Below, in pieces: positions 8,285-16,073 of a stretch of DNA of 64,000 nt. The first letter of the stretch is position 1; each line of letters opens with the position of its first letter. A program made the position numbers and the translations under genes. The stretch lies in contig NZ_AP024620.1 in assembly GCF_023734095.1 (NCBI RefSeq), positions 2,910,501 through 2,974,500 on the forward strand, read 5' to 3'. Source of the stretch: Moorella sp. Hama-1 (GTDB lineage: Bacteria > Bacillota > DSM-521 > Neomoorellales > Neomoorellaceae). A model generated the notes under the pieces. The model worked only from the letters and a program-made list of their open reading frames with translations, did no database searches and was not told the origin of the DNA.

Positions 8285-9472
8285 TTATTGGGGTAAACTG
8301 GTACCTACTTCCTGATAACGATTTGTTATGACCTCCTGTTGATCCGGATGCCGGTTGAAGGGTAGATACTCCATTCCCAGTTTAAAAATAAGGATGCCCA
8401 GGGCCAGGACAAAGAGTACCGCCAGCCACTCGCTCCAGGTCGGTACATAGGTGTAAGCCAGCCCGGGCTCGCTGTAGGCGGCCGGCAGCTCCGGGAAGAG
8501 GGGCACCAGGAGGCCCGGCACGACGATGTTGTAGCGTACCCCCAGGAAACCGATGGTGATCAATAAGCCGGCCCAACCGGCGCTCCTGGTGGTAACCTGG
8601 CCCCGCACCAGTAACAGCACCGGGAGCAAGGCTCCCACCACCAGATGCACCCCCCAGAAGATCCACCAGTTGGGACCGAGCAGTATTTGCTGGTATGGCA
8701 GGGCATGGGCGGGGGAGAGGTAGTAGCTACCCAGCAGCATTTCCGCCAGTTCAAAGAGCAGGTAGAAAACCAGGAGGCCGAGAACAATCTTGGCCAGGAT
8801 ATTGATGGCCCGGCCGGTTTCCGCCTCCTGCCGGCCGGAATTCGCCACCGCTACCACAAAGGTGAGCAGTGCGGAGCCGGAAGCCAGGGCCGCTACTAAA
8901 AACATAACCGGTAAGAGGGGGTTGCTCCAGTAGGGCCGCGCCTGGACCACACCCAGGAGGGCGCCCAGGCCGCCGCTAAAGGCCGCTGCCACCAGCACTC
9001 CCACCATAGCCAGGGAGCGCGACGGTTGCCTGACCCCCGGGCTTCCTCCCGGCGCTGTTCCAGGCGCTGCTTTCCCACGCGCTTCATAATAGAGTTGCCC
9101 TATAAGGATGACCAAATAGATGCCATACAGCCAGACCATCCAGGCCATGGGGGAGTGGAAGTTAGGGGTAAAGAAGACTTCCCAGGCCCGCCCCAGGTGC
9201 CCCAAATCCAGGCCAATGGCCGCCAGGGCCAGCAGGAGGCCCGGTCGCCGGGCGGGTTCCAGCTCCTTTATACCGAAGATGACCGGCAGGTTACTCAACA
9301 GGTAGACTCCGGCGGATAAACCGCTGGCGAGCATGTAGGTAGCCACTCCCAGGCCCCAGGGAACGGCGCTGGAATAACCCGCTGCTTTAGCGCCCAAAGC
9401 CAGGTGCTGATAGACCCCGGCCGCCCCGACCAGTAAGGCTGCTATGGTAATTAACCAGCTAAGCTTTTTCAT
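8285..9472 (-). CDS. ttrC: NrfD/TtrC-type membrane subunit
   Basis: This protein of about 395 residues is almost entirely hydrophobic helices, as in the NrfD/PsrC family that exchanges electrons with the quinone pool. The start is ATG 9472 (MKKLSWLITIAALLVG), preceded by GGGAGGTGAGG; the longer frame to 9487 has no site of its own. It lies between the iron-sulfur subunit gene (14 bases upstream) and the catalytic subunit gene (22 bases downstream). It would anchor the exported TtrA/TtrB pair and pass it electrons from menaquinol. Confidence 0.83.
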   Translation of the reverse strand: MKKLSWLITIAALLVGAAGVYQHLALGAKAAGYSSAVPWGLGVATYMLASGLSAGVYLLSNLPVIFGIKELEPARRPGLLLALAAIGLDLGHLGRAWEVFFTPNFHSPMAWMVWLYGIYLVILIGQLYYEARGKAAPGTAPGGSPGVRQPSRSLAMVGVLVAAAFSGGLGALLGVVQARPYWSNPLLPVMFLVAALASGSALLTFVVAVANSGRQEAETGRAINILAKIVLGLLVFYLLFELAEMLLGSYYLSPAHALPYQQILLGPNWWIFWGVHLVVGALLPVLLLVRGQVTTRSAGWAGLLITIGFLGVRYNIVVPGLLVPLFPELPAAYSEPGLAYTYVPTWSEWLAVLFVLALGILIFKLGMEYLPFNRHPDQQEVITNRYQEVGTSLPQ

Positions 9473-9486
9473 ACCCTCACCTCCCA

Positions 9487-10395
9487 TCAGGTTAAATAAT
9501 AGACCTGGGGTTCTGTACCCAATTCTTCCTTTAAGCGCATCCGGCCTTCACCAGCCAGCCATTCCCGAACCAGGCTCTGGGGGTCGTTGAGGTCGCCAAA
9601 ACAGGTCGCCCCGCCCAGGCAGGTGGTGACACAAACCGGCAACTGGCCGGCCCGGAGCCGGTGCAGGCAAAAAGTGCATTTCCGGGCGTTGCCGATGGGC
9701 GAGCGCCCCTTTTGTCGCGGCCATTGCCGGCCGTATTCCGGCGCCGGCTCGGTCTCATAGGGTTCCAGCCGCGGTGTCTCCTGGGTATAAAACCGGCCCG
9801 CGTCAAAGGAGCGGGCGCCGTAGGGGCAGGCCGCAATACAATAACGGCATCCGATGCAACGGTTATAATCGATGGCCACAATACCATCCGCCCGCTTGTA
9901 GGTTGCCTTTACCGGGCAGACGGCAGTACAGGCCGGTTTGGCGCAGTGCATGCAGGGCCGGGGTAAAAACTGGCGCTGGACCTGGGGATAAACACCCCTC
10001 TCCTCTTCCATGACCGGCCGGTAAACTACCCCCGGCGGCAGGTGGTTTTCGGCTTTACAGGCGACTGTGCAGGCCTTACAGCCGACACAGCGGCGCAAAT
10101 CAATAACCATACCCCATTGGCGCTGCTCGATGGGCTTGGCCAGGGCCCTTTTTAGATCCTCTTCCTGGCGCCGGATCTTGTTCTCCCAGTCGTTGTTGGC
10201 CGGCCACCCTTTGATGGCTGTAGCCCGGTTGCCGGGGCCATCCCCGGGTACAGCCGTTGTTCCGGCGGCAGCCGCAGGTTTACTGTTAAGGGCTCCCACG
10301 GCAGCTACTCCCAGGACCACGCCGGCAGCCGTCTGCGCCAGGAATTCCCTGCGGGTTACCGGCTCTAGGGTTACCCTTCCTTCTTTACCCACCAT
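9487..10395 (-). CDS. ttrB: Four-cluster iron-sulfur electron-transfer subunit
   Basis: This 302-residue protein has its own twin-arginine signal ([17 protein letters not shown]15-R16). Four cysteine groups follow: [35 protein letters not shown], and a split CTFCLHRL...CVTTC. This is the layout of DmsB/PsrB/TtrB subunits with four [4Fe-4S] clusters. I chose ATG 10395 because AAAGGAGG lies 5 bases upstream; the frame stays open to 10449. It should relay electrons from the membrane subunit to TtrA. It is first in the operon. Confidence 0.85.
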   Translation of the reverse strand: MVGKEGRVTLEPVTRREFLAQTAAGVVLGVAAVGALNSKPAAAAGTTAVPGDGPGNRATAIKGWPANNDWENKIRRQEEDLKRALAKPIEQRQWGMVIDLRRCVGCKACTVACKAENHLPPGVVYRPVMEEERGVYPQVQRQFLPRPCMHCAKPACTAVCPVKATYKRADGIVAIDYNRCIGCRYCIAACPYGARSFDAGRFYTQETPRLEPYETEPAPEYGRQWPRQKGRSPIGNARKCTFCLHRLRAGQLPVCVTTCLGGATCFGDLNDPQSLVREWLAGEGRMRLKEELGTEPQVYYLT

Positions 10396-10500
10396 AGTGC
10401 CTCCTTTCCGCTCCGTTTTCAGGGCAGGCGTTACTGTGCCCGCTATCACAATTATCCTATTTTTTTACCGGCGGCCCAATCAGGGTTAGCCCGGAAATTA

Positions 10501-10532
10501 AAAAAGCCTCAGGGTTTTCCCTTAGGCTTTTA
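10501..10532 (-). terminator. Terminator after the LuxR-type gene
   Basis: AAAAGCCT-C-AGGG pairs with CCCT-T-AGGCTTTT around a TTTT loop, and the minus-strand reading is followed by a T run. It separates the regulator gene from ttrB, so ttrBCA probably has its own promoter. Confidence 0.7.
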
Positions 10533-10554
10533 CCACCATCATTAGTTTTGACTT

Positions 10555-10986
10555 TTAATCCCGGGGGATCAGGCCCTGCTGTAAGGCATAGTGGACCAGT
10601 TCCGCCCGGCTGGTTAAGTTCAGTTTCCGGCTGATATTCCCCTTATGGGTTTCTACTGTTTTCACGCTCAACCCCAGGGCAGCGGCAATCTCGTGATTGG
10701 TATAACCCAGGGCCACCAGGCGCAGCACCTCTGTTTCTCGCGGCGTTAAACTTTTATTTCTCCCCCCAAAGTTTCCCCCGGAATGACCCTTGGACTTCCC
10801 ACCCTGTTGCAGACGCTGGTCCAACTGCTGGCCCAGGGAGGTAACCAGGACGGCCCTGGTCTGCAGAGCCATGGCCATTCCCAAAAAGATGATTGTCGCC
10901 AGGACTAGAGCCAGAATTTTATAACGGAAGCTAAGGTTAATAGCCCCAGCGTGGATCTTTCCCTTTAAACTATGACTGAAGGTCAT
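10555..10986 (-). CDS. Membrane-anchored LuxR-type DNA-binding protein without receiver domain
   Basis: This 143-residue protein has a basic N-terminus, one membrane helix (ILALVLATIIFLGMAMAL, about residues 23-40), a short glycine-rich linker, and a C-terminal LuxR/NarL helix-turn-helix (LTPRETEVLRLVALGYTNHEIAAALGLSV...). No receiver or kinase domain is present. The N-terminus looks like the start of a sensor kinase, so the protein may be an in-frame deletion fusion of a TtrS-like kinase and a TtrR-like regulator, or a genuine one-component membrane regulator. The start is ATG 10986 after AAGGTGGGA. It is encoded 67 bases after the PhnD-like lipoprotein gene. Confidence 0.72.
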   Translation of the reverse strand: MTFSHSLKGKIHAGAINLSFRYKILALVLATIIFLGMAMALQTRAVLVTSLGQQLDQRLQQGGKSKGHSGGNFGGRNKSLTPRETEVLRLVALGYTNHEIAAALGLSVKTVETHKGNISRKLNLTSRAELVHYALQQGLIPRD

Positions 10987-11053
10987 GGATATCCCACCTT
11001 GCGTCTTGAAAACGGCAGCTCTGTCCCTCCTTGGGGGGAGCCCAGGGTCACGA

Positions 11054-12013
11054 TCATGGATAACCCACCTTGCGGGCAATCTCGCGCACCGAATTGTAAG
11101 CCTCGTCGTTAATGGCGGTAAAGCGCTCGATACCCAGCTCAGTTAAAACCTTGCGGCCGCTTTCCTGCCGGTTCATTTGCAGGAAGGCTTCCCGGAGCTT
11201 CGCTTTTAAGGCCGGATCCAGGCTTGGGCGCACCACTACGGGCGGAGAGGCGAAGTCGTCGGACCGCTGGATGATCTTAACTTTGGCGGCGATATCCGGG
11301 TGCTTTTTAGCAAAGGCCTCATAGACCAGGCTGTCCACGGCCGCCCCGTCGACGATGCCCTCGGCCACCGCCCGGATGGATTTGTCATGGCTGTAGGTGA
11401 AAATGTAACTCTGAAAGAAGGTTTCCGGCCTCTCGCCTTGCTGCTGGATATAGTAAAGGGGGACCAGGCGCCCGCTCATAGACATGGGGTCGGAAAAGGC
11501 AAAACGCCGTCCCCTCAGGCCGGCGAAATCCTTAACCGGGCTGGATTTAGGGACAATGATGTAGGAAGCGTACTTCGCCCGCCCGCCCACTTCGGAAGCA
11601 GCCACCAGCTCCATCCCAAAATCCCGCTGGCCCTTCACATAGGCATAGGTGCAGATAAAGGCGGCATCAATGTCGCCGGAATTCATGAGCAGGTTTACTT
11701 CCGCGTAGGTCTGGCGGGTAATAAACTCCACCGGGTAGCCCAGGGCTTCTTCTAAATAACGGGCCAGATCTGTATATCCCTGGTAGCCCTCTTCCGGTGA
11801 GACTACCGGGGCGGCGGCCAGGCGCAGGGGGCGTTTTAATTCCCCCGCCGGGGCCGCACCGTTATAACTGGCTCCCGGATAATCACTGCGTAAATCGTTG
11901 AGTTTAATTACCCCGTCACGGTTTGTTTTAGCGCAACCTGAAAACAAAAGGATGAAAGAAATAAGCGCCAGGAAGAAGATTAACCTTGTCCGCCCGGTGG
12001 TCATCAGGGACAC
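11054..12013 (-). CDS. PhnD-like periplasmic-binding lipoprotein, likely tetrathionate sensor
   Basis: This 319-residue protein has a lipoprotein signal (ISFILLFSGC, C27), then a phosphonate-binding-protein-like fold with RQTYAEVNLLMNSGDIDAAFICTYAYV and SSPVKDFAGLRGRRFAFSDP. The same fold forms the sensory part of TtrS, the tetrathionate sensor kinase. Here it stands alone with no ABC permease or ATPase nearby and is followed by a membrane LuxR protein. I infer that it binds tetrathionate or a related sulfur anion and signals to that protein. An orphan transport lipoprotein is the alternative. Confidence 0.75.
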   Translation of the reverse strand: MSLMTTGRTRLIFFLALISFILLFSGCAKTNRDGVIKLNDLRSDYPGASYNGAAPAGELKRPLRLAAAPVVSPEEGYQGYTDLARYLEEALGYPVEFITRQTYAEVNLLMNSGDIDAAFICTYAYVKGQRDFGMELVAASEVGGRAKYASYIIVPKSSPVKDFAGLRGRRFAFSDPMSMSGRLVPLYYIQQQGERPETFFQSYIFTYSHDKSIRAVAEGIVDGAAVDSLVYEAFAKKHPDIAAKVKIIQRSDDFASPPVVVRPSLDPALKAKLREAFLQMNRQESGRKVLTELGIERFTAINDEAYNSVREIARKVGYP

Positions 12014-12219
12014 CTGCCCCCTTAATTAAAACAAGCTTTAAGATGATTATAACATATTTTATAAACAGGCATCCTTGGCATTGGTTCTCAGGACTTTGCG
12101 CAAAGATTCCCTGGCATTAATAAAATAACTGCATCACCCAAGCAGGAAATAGCAGCCTCAGAGCGAATATTAATATCTATAGCGCATCACTCGAATATTA
12201 TAATAGGAAGGGTGATCTT

Positions 12220-12585
12220 ATGGCGAACAAGTTGCTCATAACCCTAACCTGCGGGCGCAATGACCCGGAAAAGGCTACGGTGGCCTTTAACGTCGCCACG
12301 ACAGCTATTATGTCCGATATGGAAGTACTGTTGGCCATGAGCTCCGAGGGCAGCACCCTCAGTGTTAAAAATGGCGCCGCCGATGAAATCGCCGTGCCGG
12401 GGATGCCGTCGCTAAAGGAATTAATGGCTACCTTTGTGGAAAACGGCGGCCAGATGATTGTCTGTACCCCCTGTTTTATGAAACGGGGTTATAAGGAAGA
12501 AGATCTTAGAGAGGGTGTTACCCTGGCCGGAGCGGCCAAAGTAGTAGAGTTTATTTCCCAGGGTGCGGCTACCCTTTCGTTTTAA
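12220..12585 (+). CDS. DsrE/TusD-like sulfur-carrier family protein
   Basis: This 121-residue protein has the DsrE-like pattern KLLITLTCGRNDPEKATVAFNVATTAI, a TLSVKNGAADEIAVPGMPSL loop, and a candidate active-site VCTPCFMKRGY containing two cysteines. DsrE-family proteins transfer persulfide sulfur or act as peroxiredoxin-like redox proteins. Its position divergent to the tetrathionate sensor suggests that it handles sulfur released by tetrathionate or thiosulfate reduction. GGAAGGGTGA precedes ATG 12220. Two boxes containing GCGAATATTA and TCGAATATTA (about 12162 and 12191) lie upstream. Confidence 0.82.
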   Translation: MANKLLITLTCGRNDPEKATVAFNVATTAIMSDMEVLLAMSSEGSTLSVKNGAADEIAVPGMPSLKELMATFVENGGQMIVCTPCFMKRGYKEEDLREGVTLAGAAKVVEFISQGAATLSF

Positions 12586-12603
12586 AATGTTAAAATGAAT
12601 CTA

Positions 12604-12690
12604 GTAGGAGGGGGCGGCTAGCCCCCGTCCTCTCACACCACCGGACGTGCGGGTCCGCATCCGGCGGTTCAGCGCCCATGCCGGGCGCAC
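12604..12690 (-). mobile_element. 3' remnant of a bacterial group II intron (domains V-VI)
   Basis: On the minus strand the sequence reads GGGCGCTGAACCGCCGGATG, then GCACGTCCGGTGGTGTGAG and ends GCCGCCCCCTCCTACT. This is the usual look of domain V, domain VI and the 3' end of group II introns in Firmicutes. No reverse transcriptase or 5' part is present: upstream there is a terminator hairpin and a broken VapC gene. Recognised from memory of intron 3' ends; a covariance-model search would settle it. Confidence 0.65.
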
Positions 12691-12696
12691 CACCAC

Positions 12697-12721
12697 TAAA
12701 GGCGGGCTTAGCCCGCCTTTA
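12697..12721. terminator. Perfect hairpin beside the intron remnant
   Basis: TAAAGGCGGGC-TTA-GCCCGCCTTTA forms an 11-bp stem with a 3-base loop. It lies just after the VapC remnant on the minus strand and could be its terminator. Group IIC introns favour insertion after such hairpins. Confidence 0.7.
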
Positions 12722-12764
12722 TATCTTAAACCCGTCTTGGTTGTTTGATAGTTTTTACCTTTAT

Positions 12765-13115
12765 TTAACTTCTGGGTGCCTCCCCAGGTCCAGTTTCCTT
12801 ATATTCATATGGTTGAATAACTATTAGTTTATTGTGCTTTACATAGTTGAAATCCTTAGGGTTAGTTGTATAGAGAGGTAAGCCCCTGGCGATAGCAATG
12901 GCAGCTATATAGCAATCTTCTACATGATCTTCCCGATATTCGGCAGACTGCCTACTTAGTAGACCAGCTATTTTAGCCACTCTCCGGCCTGTACCGATAA
13001 CCTTACAAAATACCGGTATATCTTCTAATATCCTCTTTTCTTCTTCTGGTGAAATGTATGGATACTGTAATAACTCCTTCAGGGTGTGTACGGTAGTAAA
13101 TATAGTTTCTTCATG
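12765..13115 (-). pseudogene. VapC-type PIN-domain toxin, 5' truncated
   Basis: The frame reads ETIFTTVHTLKELLQYPY, then IPVFCKVIGTGRRVAKIAGL and ends with EDCYIAAIAIARGLPLYTTNPKDFNYV, the C-terminal two thirds of a PIN-domain ribonuclease. The conserved acidic D-IAA and N-DF end region is present. No start codon is available: in frame, a stop (13116-13118) comes immediately before HEETIF. The N-terminal aspartate region and the antitoxin are missing, so this is a relic. Confidence 0.72.
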
Positions 13116-13235
13116 TTAAATTTTTATGATAGGCCCTTTTTAACTTTGCCCCAACTCTATTCCAATATCAAGTTCCCTCTCATATTATAATTCATTTGTA
13201 ACTACTCAAGGTTAAATGCATACCAGATGATCGGG

Positions 13236-13801
13236 TTAAACCAGTATGATAACCTGAAGCAACATTACCGCGGTATTGAGCCATAAGTCTTTGCGTTTTA
13301 AATGGGTGAGCTCATGGATAAAAACATACTGCAGTTCTTCTGGTGCTAACCTGCTGGTTACTGCCGGGCTGAGTAAAATCTTGGGCCGGATCAAGCCATA
13401 GAGGGCCGGTGATTTCAGGCTGTGATCGAAGATAATGGCTACTTCTGCTTGCAGGTTTAGTTTGCGCTTGCACGCCTCCAGGATGGCGCTGACGCCCGGT
13501 TCTTTACATAAAGGCTATTTTTTTAACCGGTAGGCTAACTTCCCATTGACCATGAGAATGTAAAACAAAAGCGCTAAAACACCGAATAACCAGACCCGGG
13601 CCGCTGTTTCATAGCTGAAAAGCCCGACCCCCTAACCGCCGGGGGTAAAGGGCCTTGCGTGTTCTCATTTACAACAGGCTTGCCCGGTCCATTCGTGGTA
13701 CCTGGTTCGTTTATTGTGCTCGGAGGGTTCGGTACAACGGCCGGCCCTAAATCAACCTTTTGCTGGTAAGACGGTAAAGCACTCCCCCAGCGGCCCCCCA
13801 C
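13236..13801 (-). pseudogene. BlaR1/MecR1-type M56 metallopeptidase relic
   Basis: On the minus strand the reading VWLFGVLALLFYILMVNGK runs to an in-frame TAG after YRLKK. It continues as EPGVSAILEACKRKLNLQ, LYGLIRPKILLSPA and EELQYVFIHELTHLKRKDL, which is the zinc-binding HELTH motif of M56 peptidases. The upstream Pro-rich part (13640-13801) is in another frame, so there is at least one nonsense change and one frameshift. The frame stops at 13236, before the expected end. In BlaR1/MecR1 systems such proteins sense cell-wall stress; no BlaI-like gene is nearby. The 13802-14078 stretch holds nothing recognisable. Confidence 0.7.
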
Positions 13802-14078
13802 GAAAGTATTACCGGATTACCTGCCGGGGCAAAGAGTATCTTCGCAGACTATCTCTGAGTGGGGGGCAATGGTTTCGGGGGTCCAGAGATTGGGTATTGA
13901 GGTGAGCATGTAAGTAATCGGCATAATAGGCCGGGGGAAACCCTTGGGGTGAATAAATAATTACCGGTTCAAAAAGACCGCTCCATTGCCACCTTCGTAG
14001 AGGAAGATCGCTGGTGATATGTTACCTCGATACCAGCGCCCTGGCTTGCCTAGGCGACCGTCGCCAGTTACCGGCCGG

Positions 14079-14852
14079 CTAATCCGGTTTATAGCCCAGG
14101 TGACGGGATATCTCCCGGCCGGCCTGGCGCACCAGTCGCCCCAGTTCCGGTACCCGCTCCGGGGTGACATGCAGGGTGGGGCCGGATATACTTAACGCCG
14201 CTACCACCCGGCCGCGGTGATCAAAGATGGGTACGCCGACGCAGCGGATCCCCTCTTCATTTTCACTATCATCGATGGCGTAACCGCTTTCCCGCACCCG
14301 GGCCAGCTCTGCCTCCAGGGCAGCCATGGTGGTAATAGTACGGGGGGTAAAACGAGGCAACCCCTTGCCGGCAATGATCTTTGCCACTTCCTCCGGCGGC
14401 AGGAAGGCCAGCATGGCCTTGCCGACAGCTGTCGAGTGCAGGGCTACCCGGCGGCCAATCTGGGAGTACATACGGATGGTGCGGTTGCCTTCCACTTTAT
14501 CCACATAGACAGCCTCGCCGTTGTCCCTGATAACCATATGCGCCACTTCCTGGCTGGCAGCAGCCAGTTCCTTGAGATAGGGGTGGGCTACAGCACGGAC
14601 ATCGAGACGGTCCAGGAGGCTGCTGCTTAGATCCAGGACCTTTAAACCCAGGGTGTATCTTTCTGTGGCCGCTTCCTGTTCAACGTAACCGTAAGCCTTC
14701 AGCGTGGTGAGCAGGCGATAGACAGTACTTTTATTGAGGCCCAGCCGGCGGCTGAGCTCGCTTAAACCCACCCCTTCCCCGGCTGTTGCCAGGGCTTCCA
14801 GGACTTTGAGCCCCTTCTCCAGGGACTGGACGAGACCTTCATTTGGTGGCAA
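14079..14852 (-). CDS. IclR-family transcriptional regulator
   Basis: This 257-residue protein has an N-terminal winged helix (LKVLEALATAGEGVGLSELSRRLGL) and the IclR effector domain with GRRVALHSTAVGKAMLAFLP and IRCVGVPIFDHRGRVVAALS. It is close to the regulators of sugar-acid pathways (KdgR, IolR-like), but the ligand is unknown. It stands alone; the nearest sugar-acid gene is a broken PfkB kinase at about 19 kb. The start is ATG 14852 (MPPNEGLVQSLEKG), the normal beginning for the family. Confidence 0.88.
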   Translation of the reverse strand: MPPNEGLVQSLEKGLKVLEALATAGEGVGLSELSRRLGLNKSTVYRLLTTLKAYGYVEQEAATERYTLGLKVLDLSSSLLDRLDVRAVAHPYLKELAAASQEVAHMVIRDNGEAVYVDKVEGNRTIRMYSQIGRRVALHSTAVGKAMLAFLPPEEVAKIIAGKGLPRFTPRTITTMAALEAELARVRESGYAIDDSENEEGIRCVGVPIFDHRGRVVAALSISGPTLHVTPERVPELGRLVRQAGREISRHLGYKPD

Positions 14853-14937
14853 AACTTTTCACCCCGGAAACAAAGCTTTTTTATATTGTAGCATTATTTC
14901 GCGGCCGGGGGAATGATCTCGCTATAAATAAACAAAA

Positions 14938-14967
14938 GCAGCAGGTGCACTATAGCGTTCCTGCTGC
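14938..14967. terminator. Hairpin in the IclR-MazE intergenic gap
   Basis: GCAGCAGG pairs with CCTGCTGC across a 14-base loop and is followed by GATTTTATTT on the plus strand. No plus-strand gene precedes it closely, so its purpose is unclear. I see no gene in the surrounding gap (14853-15189). Confidence 0.45.
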
Positions 14968-15189
14968 GATTTTATTTCCAGTTCTTTTTGCCCGGTTTGT
15001 TACATCCGTGAATTTTTTAGCTTACCCGGGCCTGACCCAGTTTAGAACCCGGACCGGTAAGCATCATGCGGCCCGAAGGCAAGCCATCGGACTCAATGCG
15101 TGATAAATCTATCAGGGTACTGGATGGCAAATATCTATGCCTACCAGCTGCCCTCCGGCTAAAATTAGCAAAGATGATAAAGCTTTTCG

Positions 15190-15226
15190 TTGACAGGGGG
15201 TATATTATATCTTACTATGTAGTAAG
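15190..15226 (+). promoter_or_regulatory. Promoter with overlapping operator of the MazE/VapB-PIN operon
   Basis: TTGACA (15190-15195), a 17-base spacer and TACTAT (15213-15218) form a good promoter. The -10 box lies inside a perfect palindrome, CTTACTA-TG-TAGTAAG (15211-15226). Such a site over the -10 fits autorepression by the antitoxin encoded just downstream. Confidence 0.75.
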
Positions 15227-15249
15227 AACAAGATCAGGTGGTGAAACCC

Positions 15250-15492
15250 ATGGCCGTTACTTCTCTTTCAACTAAAGGCCAGGTTGTTATTCCCAAATGG
15301 ATCCGAGAAACCTTGAAGCTTAAATCGGGCGCTAGATTTCTGGTTGAGCTGGAAGGTGGCAGGATAATTCTTAAGCCTGTGAAAGAGAGCATTGCTGCCG
15401 ACCTGTACGGCAAATATCAGGGTCTGGATTTGCTGGGCGATTTGTTGCGCGAACATCAACAGGAGTTAAATAACGATGGCAAAAAACGATAA
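15250..15492 (+). CDS. AbrB/MazE-fold antitoxin
   Basis: This 80-residue protein begins MAVTSLSTKGQVVIPKWIRE, the swapped-hairpin AbrB/SpoVT DNA-binding fold, followed by SGARFLVELEGGRIILKPV and a helical tail expected to wrap the toxin. I chose ATG 15250, with AGGTGGTG about 7 bases upstream; GTG 15238 is inside that site. It overlaps the toxin gene by 17 bases, which is typical of an antitoxin-toxin pair. It probably represses through the palindrome at 15211-15226. Confidence 0.85.
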   Translation: MAVTSLSTKGQVVIPKWIRETLKLKSGARFLVELEGGRIILKPVKESIAADLYGKYQGLDLLGDLLREHQQELNNDGKKR

Positions 15493-15955
15493 TAACCAGC
15501 TAATTAACTCCATTACCCTGGACTCCTGGGCGATACTCGCTTGGTTGCAAGGGGAAGATGCTGGCCTGATAGTTAAAAATCTTGTCGCCTGGAGTAATGG
15601 TGAAGCAGGGAAAGTTAAAGAAATCAGCTCTTGGCTGGGAGAAACTATCGACCCCCCACAGCTTTACCTGAATGTAATCAATCTGGGCGAGATTTTTTAC
15701 ATTTTGGGTCGCCGTAGAGGCGAAAAAGCAGCTCAGGATATAATTAACCGTATTCAGTTATCCACCCTGGAGATTGTTCCCGTAACGACTGATCTGGTGA
15801 TTAAAGCAGCCAAAATAAAAATAAAGCATACTATCGCTTATGCCGATGCCTTTGCCGTAGCAACAGCAGAGATTACTGAGAGCATCCTTTTTACCGGGGA
15901 CCCGGAATTAAAAGACATTAATGAGGTTAAAGTTTTCTGGTTGGGCTCAAAATAA
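15476..15955 (+). CDS. PIN-domain toxin (VapC type)
   Basis: This 159-residue protein carries a PIN-domain pattern: TLDSWAILAWLQGE at the N-terminus, LNVINLGEIFYIL in the middle, and IAYADAFAVATAEI with TGDPELKDI near the C-terminus. These supply the expected conserved acidic residues of a Mg-dependent RNase. It overlaps the antitoxin gene and shares its promoter. It appears intact, unlike the VapC relic 2.5 kb upstream. Confidence 0.83.
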   Translation: MAKNDNNQLINSITLDSWAILAWLQGEDAGLIVKNLVAWSNGEAGKVKEISSWLGETIDPPQLYLNVINLGEIFYILGRRRGEKAAQDIINRIQLSTLEIVPVTTDLVIKAAKIKIKHTIAYADAFAVATAEITESILFTGDPELKDINEVKVFWLGSK

Positions 15956-16073
15956 AAAGCCAGGCCAGGGTCCTTTGCCCGGCCAGGCCATTGTTGATGC
16001 CGCTAATTTCATAATTCGTTTGCCGTTTTCAATCTCGTGCGTAATCATAAAGAAACCCTAGGGCCGGTGATTT

